This document shows, piece by piece, positions 34,580 to 38,283 of a stretch of 38,283 nucleotides of DNA (its first letter is position 1; the number at the start of each line of letters is the position of its first letter). The stretch lies in NCBI GenBank assembly GCA_018335895.1, contig JAGXQU010000108.1, positions 1 to 38,283 of the forward strand, read 5' to 3'. The DNA is from Hyphomicrobiales bacterium. GTDB taxonomy: Bacteria; Pseudomonadota; Alphaproteobacteria; Rhizobiales; Xanthobacteraceae. The notes beneath the pieces were generated by a model that worked only from the letters and a program-made list of their open reading frames with translations, did not search any database and was not told where the DNA came from. The translations under genes were made by a program, and so were the position numbers.

Positions 34580-35203
34580 CTATTTCCAGATCATGTTAAT
34601 CCGCATACGACTACGCTTATTCAAGGAGAGAAAATGCTTGAGCAAAGTGAGCGTCAGCTTGTGCACGGTATACAACCCCTGCTTTCTTGCTTCCTCCATT
34701 TCCAGTCTTTCGATTCTGAATTCCTCTTTCTCCAAAATCAGAAATTTAGGATCGGAAACAACAAACGCACCAGGGAACTGAATTATCTTCGCGAAAACGA
34801 CTTCATCGAAAGCATAAAACTTCACTTCGCCTCGCTGCACACCTATCTTACCTATAAAATTGGGCTTGAAAGCAGCCGCATCGACCTCCAAATTCTCGGA
34901 CATTGAAAGGACCAGTCGCACTGGAGCGCGGCGAGTCTTATTCGATGCACGCTTCGATACCGCGCTAGCAAAGTCGACGATGGTTCCATCAGCTGAAGGA
35001 GTTTTCTTACTCTCGACATATTTTTTTGCAGCAGCCATGACGCGCTCGTTAAGCTCCGCTTCGGCAGCAGGATTCGATGCGCGGCTGCGCAGTGCGTTGA
35101 TTTTATCGAGTTGCCTGTTGTAGAGCGTGCGCTCTGCTTCGAGCCGCTCCGGAGAGTCCTGCTCAAAGCCAAGCTGATCCAGAATAATTTTGATATCGGA
35201 CAT
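34580..35203 (-). CDS. 207-aa protein of unknown function
   Basis: Start MSDIKIILDQLGFEQD at 35203 behind AGGAG (6-nt spacer). Residues 15-75 form a charged helical/coiled-coil region. A beta-rich part follows (FIGKIGVQRGEVKFYAFDEVVFAKIIQF), then another charged helix (EKEEFRIERLEMEEARK). No catalytic motif is visible. It lies 1 bp after the 272-aa gene and 24 bp before the 1100-aa gene, so the three are surely one transcription unit. Confidence 0.72.
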   Translation of the reverse strand: MSDIKIILDQLGFEQDSPERLEAERTLYNRQLDKINALRSRASNPAAEAELNERVMAAAKKYVESKKTPSADGTIVDFASAVSKRASNKTRRAPVRLVLSMSENLEVDAAAFKPNFIGKIGVQRGEVKFYAFDEVVFAKIIQFPGAFVVSDPKFLILEKEEFRIERLEMEEARKQGLYTVHKLTLTLLKHFLSLNKRSRMRINMIWK

Positions 35204-35204
35204 G

Positions 35205-36023
35205 TTAATCTCCTGAGGTTGCGACTTTAACCAGAAGCGCAGCAGCTTTTTTGACGGGTTTGTCGCTAGTCTCAATTCCAAGTTTGTTAAGCCATGCTTC
35301 AATGGCAACCCAATTGGGCGTGCCATTCTTTTTCACGAGACCTTCTGGGATTACTCCCAGATCGATCCCGCAGGGAATGTCGTAGAATATCTCAGCCAAC
35401 ACGCGAGCGATCGTCAGCCGCGTCTCGTATCTCTCGTCCCTCTGCATTGCTTTCGCGAAGTAATTTTTCAACCTTGCGATCTGTTCTGCGCGAGCCTGTT
35501 CGAAGGGCGATAGTTCCGTCTGCTCCCTGACGATCTCTGAGACCTTATGCTCAAGTTTCTGTCTCGCGGCCTTCTGCTCGGACGTCTCATTTGGTTTGTC
35601 ATCGATGCTTATTTCGGTAGGCCCGCCGCGACCGGCATTGTTGGCGATGTGCTCCATGCGCGTCGAAGTATCGTTGTATTGGCTACGGATGAACTTCTTG
35701 ACTCCGGAGCGCAAATCGCACCCCACGAAGAAGTTAGGCGAAATGACCTCCGAGCCAAACTCGAGTTGATACTCGAGCGCGAGCAGAGTTCCTGCGTCCA
35801 GTTCCCTTGACTTCCGGTCAGCAAACGCGTCATCCCGATTTGCCTTGACGACATTGATCAGACCGTGTGCACGGCGGCGAACAGCTGCTAATCTCCTGCC
35901 ACCGTTTGCCGAGAGCGTCTCAAGCGCGACGTCGATCAGATCCAACCAAACGAAATCTGCCAGCCCTCCGTCACGGGCCATGATGCTATTCAGCGTCAGT
36001 AACGGCTCGCCGTCGTCGGGCAT
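35205..36023 (-). CDS. 272-aa protein of unknown function
   Basis: Start MPDDGEPLLTLNSIM at 36023 behind GGGGAGG. The protein is largely helical with a central charged segment (TSEQKAARQKLEHKVSEIVREQTEL) and no recognised domain. The C-terminal 50 residues (NWVAIEAWLNKLGI) look like a small helical bundle. It is the first gene of the 272/207/1100-aa operon, separated by a hairpin from the JAB gene upstream. Confidence 0.72.
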   Translation of the reverse strand: MPDDGEPLLTLNSIMARDGGLADFVWLDLIDVALETLSANGGRRLAAVRRRAHGLINVVKANRDDAFADRKSRELDAGTLLALEYQLEFGSEVISPNFFVGCDLRSGVKKFIRSQYNDTSTRMEHIANNAGRGGPTEISIDDKPNETSEQKAARQKLEHKVSEIVREQTELSPFEQARAEQIARLKNYFAKAMQRDERYETRLTIARVLAEIFYDIPCGIDLGVIPEGLVKKNGTPNWVAIEAWLNKLGIETSDKPVKKAAALLVKVATSGD

Positions 36024-36131
36024 TTATGACCTCCCCACCAATCCACTACCGCGGACTTTCAAAGCACAGCGGCAATTGGCGGCCGTTCTCGGAGGGTCGG
36101 CGGAAAATAAATTCAATAAATATTGGGGTGA

Positions 36132-36176
36132 TCCTCCCGCAGGAGTTCCCGGCATTCAAGAGGGACTGCGGGAGGA
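36132..36176 (-). terminator. 11-bp hairpin between JAB gene and the 272-aa gene
   Basis: TCCTCCCGCAG pairs with CTGCGGGAGGA across a 23-nt loop, 15 bp after the JAB stop. An AT-rich tract follows on the transcribed side (TATTTATTGAATTTATTTT). It may end the JAB transcript or attenuate read-through, and the AT-rich part may hold a promoter for the three-gene operon. Confidence 0.55.
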
Positions 36177-36190
36177 CGCCAAAATCAGGT

Positions 36191-37018
36191 TTACTTCATA
36201 TTTTCCAACAACTTAGCAGAAAGATAGTGGTCGAGGCCTCCCTCGCTCTTGTGCCAGGTGGCCCTTTCCACGACCCCCCGGGCACGGTCGACGGCACTGC
36301 CTACCTTGTGAAGCTCCATATAGGCCAGTTCGGGCTCCAGAATTTCGACATCGCTTGCAAGGTCATAGATCTGGCGAACGAGATCGGACTGGAGGGTCGG
36401 CTTCTGCCTCTCGGCAACCACCGGTAGTTCGGCTTGCGCCTCGGGACTGGGAAGCGCCGGAAGATCCTGGACGAGACCGTTCGAACTCGTGCGCCCCTCA
36501 GGCGCTCCCTCGATCGCAAAACCGGCCTGTTCGAAGCCATTCCCGTTTTTCGGCAAGACCCACGCGGTCACGGTGTCCTGGCCGTTCGCATTGAAAGTCG
36601 TGATCGGCGCCAGGAAGTGATTCCACCGCAGCCCGTCGGAATCGTCGTTTGCGATGATGCGCGAGCAGTAATCGAGATCAGGCCCGCTCGGCATGTTCAT
36701 GCTGCCGGGGTGCGAGTGCCAGAGCCCGAGCATGTAATTTTTCTTACGCAACAACACGTTATCGATCATGTAGTTGAGCTGGTGATGGCACGGGTAGACA
36801 TACATGCCTGAAACAACCAGCCCGCGATCGTCGCTCTTCGGAGGCAGGAAAAAGAAGTCGGTGATCAACATCGGATCGTCGAGCGAGCCGCCGAGGAGCG
36901 CGAAGGTCTCCGGCGGATTAACGGCGATGCTTTGCTTGTAGGCTTGGTAGGCTTCCGGCGTAATGCGGATCGTGTGCTTGAAGTTGCCGCTTTTGCGGCC
37001 GGCGATACTCATGAACAT
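36191..37018 (-). CDS. JAB/MPN (JAMM) metalloprotease, deubiquitinase-like
   Basis: A 275-aa protein with an MPN/JAB domain in the first 140 residues. The JAMM zinc motif is complete: E37 (PPETFALLGG), H101-x-H103 (GLWHSHPG) and S111-x2-D114 (MPSGPD), the spacing H-x-H-x7-S-x2-D being canonical. Known family role: isopeptidases that cleave ubiquitin-like proteins; in bacteria usually encoded with E1, E2 and ubiquitin-like genes. The C-terminal 100 residues are helical and unrecognised. The start ATG at 37018 has AGGAG 5 nt upstream. It is the last gene after two paralogous small genes. Confidence 0.88.
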   Translation of the reverse strand: MFMSIAGRKSGNFKHTIRITPEAYQAYKQSIAVNPPETFALLGGSLDDPMLITDFFFLPPKSDDRGLVVSGMYVYPCHHQLNYMIDNVLLRKKNYMLGLWHSHPGSMNMPSGPDLDYCSRIIANDDSDGLRWNHFLAPITTFNANGQDTVTAWVLPKNGNGFEQAGFAIEGAPEGRTSSNGLVQDLPALPSPEAQAELPVVAERQKPTLQSDLVRQIYDLASDVEILEPELAYMELHKVGSAVDRARGVVERATWHKSEGGLDHYLSAKLLENMK

Positions 37019-37029
37019 GATTTCTCCTT

Positions 37030-37341
37030 TCAGTTCACTGGATGACCGAACAAAATGTACTCAGAGGTGCGGGCCGCGAAGTAATTCGCCCAGCTTTGCG
37101 CCTCGTTGAAATCCTGCGGCGCAAGGTGATCGTAGATGCAAACGAAGTAGCGGCCCCGCTCTTCGTAGCGATGGGTCGATTGCAGATCGGCCGACCGCGA
37201 GCGGTAAGACGGCTGCTCGTTGATGTAGAGCCGGATCGAGCCGTTCCACTGCGGAACGAATTCAAACTCGAACCGGCCTGCTGCGGTTTGCGCCCAGTAA
37301 AACTTCGAGCGCGTACCGAAAATTGAGGAGAGAAAGCTCAT
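37030..37341 (-). CDS. Small Cys-containing protein B (E2/UBC-like candidate)
   Basis: A 103-aa protein whose start overlaps the stop of the paralogous gene upstream (ATGA at 37341-37338) and which ends 11 bp before the JAB gene. Strand/helix pattern: FEFEFVP, IRLYINEQPSYRSR, STHR, GRYFVCIYD (Cys68), then helix NEAQSWANYFAARTSEYILFG. It shares with protein A the pattern QP-x-YR-x-R...STHR...GRY-x2-CI...L-x-P...W. A beta meander followed by a Cys and a helix is reminiscent of the core of E2/UBC folds, but no established E2 family is recognised. Confidence 0.72.
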   Translation of the reverse strand: MSFLSSIFGTRSKFYWAQTAAGRFEFEFVPQWNGSIRLYINEQPSYRSRSADLQSTHRYEERGRYFVCIYDHLAPQDFNEAQSWANYFAARTSEYILFGHPVN

Positions 37342-37709
37342 GCGAACGATCCCCCATTCTGGATGTACTTCACCGTGCATTCGCTCCAAAACGAATACCA
37401 AGTCATACATTCGGCCACCGTTCGGGGCTCGAGGTCGGCGTTGATGCAAATGTAGTAGCGGCCATCGCCGTCCCGGTGTCTGTGGGTCGAGTGCGAGCCC
37501 GTGTCGCGACCGCGATAGTCCGGCTGCGAGAGAATGTAGATCCTGAACACATTGCCGACCGGCACGAGCTGAAAGCGGAAATGAGACCGCTCGGGATCTT
37601 TGGCCCAATAGTCCCAGACATAGATGTCAGTCGGCAGCGCGTCGTAGGTTGTGTACGTAACGCTACCGTCGGTATTCAAAAGCGGTATGGCTTCTTCGAC
37701 TGAACGCAT
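37338..37709 (-). CDS. Small Cys-containing protein A (E2/UBC-like candidate)
   Basis: A 123-aa protein; the ATG at 37709 (MRSVEEAIPLLNTDG) has GAAGGGG 8 nt upstream, whereas the TTG at 37760 lacks a good site. It carries the same core as protein B: FRFQLVP, FRIYILSQPDYRGR, STHR, GRYYICINADLEP (Cys88), then helix TVAECMTWYSFWSECTVKYIQNG. It has about 20 extra N-terminal residues. It is the first gene of the A-B-JAB cassette. A conjugating (E2-like) or adaptor role alongside the JAB protease is inference only. Confidence 0.72.
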   Translation of the reverse strand: MRSVEEAIPLLNTDGSVTYTTYDALPTDIYVWDYWAKDPERSHFRFQLVPVGNVFRIYILSQPDYRGRDTGSHSTHRHRDGDGRYYICINADLEPRTVAECMTWYSFWSECTVKYIQNGGSFA

Positions 37710-37798
37710 TTCGATATCCCCTTCGTTTTTGATCTCTCGATGAACGAACCATTTGTTCAACCAACAGCGCGTCCTGGGCTTTGAATTCGGAGGTTCGC
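37710..37798. other. Short intergenic region upstream of protein A
   Basis: About 90 bp between the long hairpin and protein A. It would have to carry any promoter for the A-B-JAB cassette; no consensus is clear. Confidence 0.3.
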
Positions 37799-37845
37799 AG
37801 GAGGATTTCGCGAGCGCGCGTTGATGCGCACGCTCGCGTCCTCCT
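37799..37845 (-). terminator. Long stem-loop directly after the small membrane-protein gene
   Basis: AGGAGGA / TCCTCCT (outer) and CGCGAGCG / CGCTCGCG, then GCG / CGC (inner) form an 18-bp GC-rich stem with one mismatch, a 3-nt bulge and a 6-nt loop. It begins at the stop codon of the membrane protein gene. No U-tract follows. It probably protects or separates transcripts of the two genes. Confidence 0.6.
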
Positions 37846-38183
37846 TAGAGAAATCTTGCGAGGAAGATTTTCCAGATCAGCCCCGGCATCGCGACCGGCC
37901 AGGTCAAAACGAACTTGCGCTTCGCCGCCGCCACGTTCTCGATGCTTGCCGCGAAGTTCCACCAGACCATCCGGCGGCCGATGTAGCGTGACAGGCAGAT
38001 GCCGGTGATCGGGTAGACCAGCAACAAGATCGGAAAGACGACCAGCGCTAAGAGATTGATGAGAACCGCAACCGAATACGCGCCGATGAAGCCGGCGATA
38101 CTGTAAGGCGGCGGAGCCGGATGAGGCGACGGACGCGGGACGTACTGAGCGAGATTTGCGTGCATGGTGTTTGCCATTTGCAT
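37845..38183 (-). CDS. Small membrane protein upstream of the JAB cassette
   Basis: A 112-aa protein, ATG at 38183 behind GGAAGGG (starts at 38177 or 38165 also possible). A proline-rich N-terminal segment (PRPSPHPAPPPYSIAG) leads into two adjacent hydrophobic helices (FIGAYSVAVLINLLALVVFPILLLVYPI), then an Arg/Lys-rich loop, and a further short hydrophobic stretch at the end. Function is unknown. It is transcribed toward the A-B-JAB genes but isolated from them by the stem-loop. Confidence 0.65.
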   Translation of the reverse strand: MQMANTMHANLAQYVPRPSPHPAPPPYSIAGFIGAYSVAVLINLLALVVFPILLLVYPITGICLSRYIGRRMVWWNFAASIENVAAAKRKFVLTWPVAMPGLIWKIFLARFL

Positions 38184-38207
38184 TCGCCCTTCCTGTTTGA
38201 CCGATAC

Positions 38208-38232
38208 GGCGGCCTCTAACTCGGAGGCCGCC
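38208..38232 (-). terminator. 9-bp perfect hairpin before the membrane-protein gene
   Basis: GGCGGCCTC and GAGGCCGCC flank a 7-nt loop, without U-tract, between the end of whatever gene precedes (outside or at the window edge) and the membrane protein gene. It is a third strong stem-loop in this gene group. Confidence 0.5.
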
Positions 38233-38283
38233 GCCGGCAGTGTTGTGTCAGGAAGTGTGGTGTTCAGCGCGGCTTAGTGGAGG

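Noticed and set aside
1-38283. CRISPR array, rRNA genes, prophage structural genes
   Set aside because: No regularly spaced repeat array, rRNA-like sequence, or capsid/tail/terminase gene was seen anywhere in the window.

Overview
The window looks like a chromosomal segment of an alphaproteobacterium of the Hyphomicrobiales (Bradyrhizobiaceae/Xanthobacteraceae-like). The signs are a NasS-NasT controlled nitrate assimilation operon, an orphan CcoS, several FNR/FixK-type boxes (TTGAY-N4-ATCAA), universal stress and phasin-type genes, and GC-rich core genes next to less GC-rich accessory DNA. Taxonomy is inferred from gene content only.

Region 1 (1-7.3 kb) is nitrate/nitrite assimilation, transcribed leftward: nasT (ANTAR antiterminator) and nasS (nitrate sensor) overlap by ATGA. 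Next come a sigma-54-like promoter, a leader with a hexaloop hairpin and an intrinsic terminator, and then nrtA-nrtB-nrtD-nirB (nirB runs off the left edge). Beyond nasT lie a decayed narK 3' end and a Crp/Fnr regulator beside an FNR box. Region 2 (7.3-9.0 kb) holds a GAF/HisKA_2-type sensor kinase and an IS3-family relic.

Region 3 (about 9.03-21.03 kb) is bracketed by two imperfect direct repeats of about 207 bp. Each contains an identical 45-bp tRNA-Lys(CTT) 3' end and three TGTAAAC motifs placed on both sides of it, like arm sites of a tyrosine-recombinase attachment site. The roughly 11.8-kb segment between them carries a low-oxygen/stress gene set with FNR boxes: DUF2189, three universal stress proteins, a CBS-BON protein, a phasin-like protein, a GDCCVxC protein, a SHOCT membrane protein and a Na+ symporter-family transporter. 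It also holds an IS3-family element next to orphan ccoS and several decayed genes. No integrase is visible.

Region 4 (21.3-31.3 kb) is accessory DNA: a DUF4258-like/519-aa gene pair, a lipoprotein, a frameshifted gene, a PD-(D/E)XK-type nuclease candidate, a metallophosphoesterase, a NACHT-type STAND NTPase (defence candidate), and a cold-shock-domain protein. A relic of the frameshifted gene recurs on the far side of the NACHT gene, so these genes sit between two homologous sequences.

Region 5 (31.2-38.3 kb) is the least familiar part, all transcribed leftward. A small membrane protein is followed, beyond a long hairpin, by two coupled paralogous small proteins with a conserved Cys (weakly E2/UBC-like) and a JAMM/JAB metalloprotease with a complete catalytic motif. 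After a further hairpin come three unrecognised genes (272, 207 and 1100 aa). The JAB-centred cassette, and possibly the adjoining three-gene operon, is the best candidate for an undescribed system. It could be a ubiquitin-like conjugation/deconjugation pathway, but no E1 or ubiquitin-like protein is visible inside the window.
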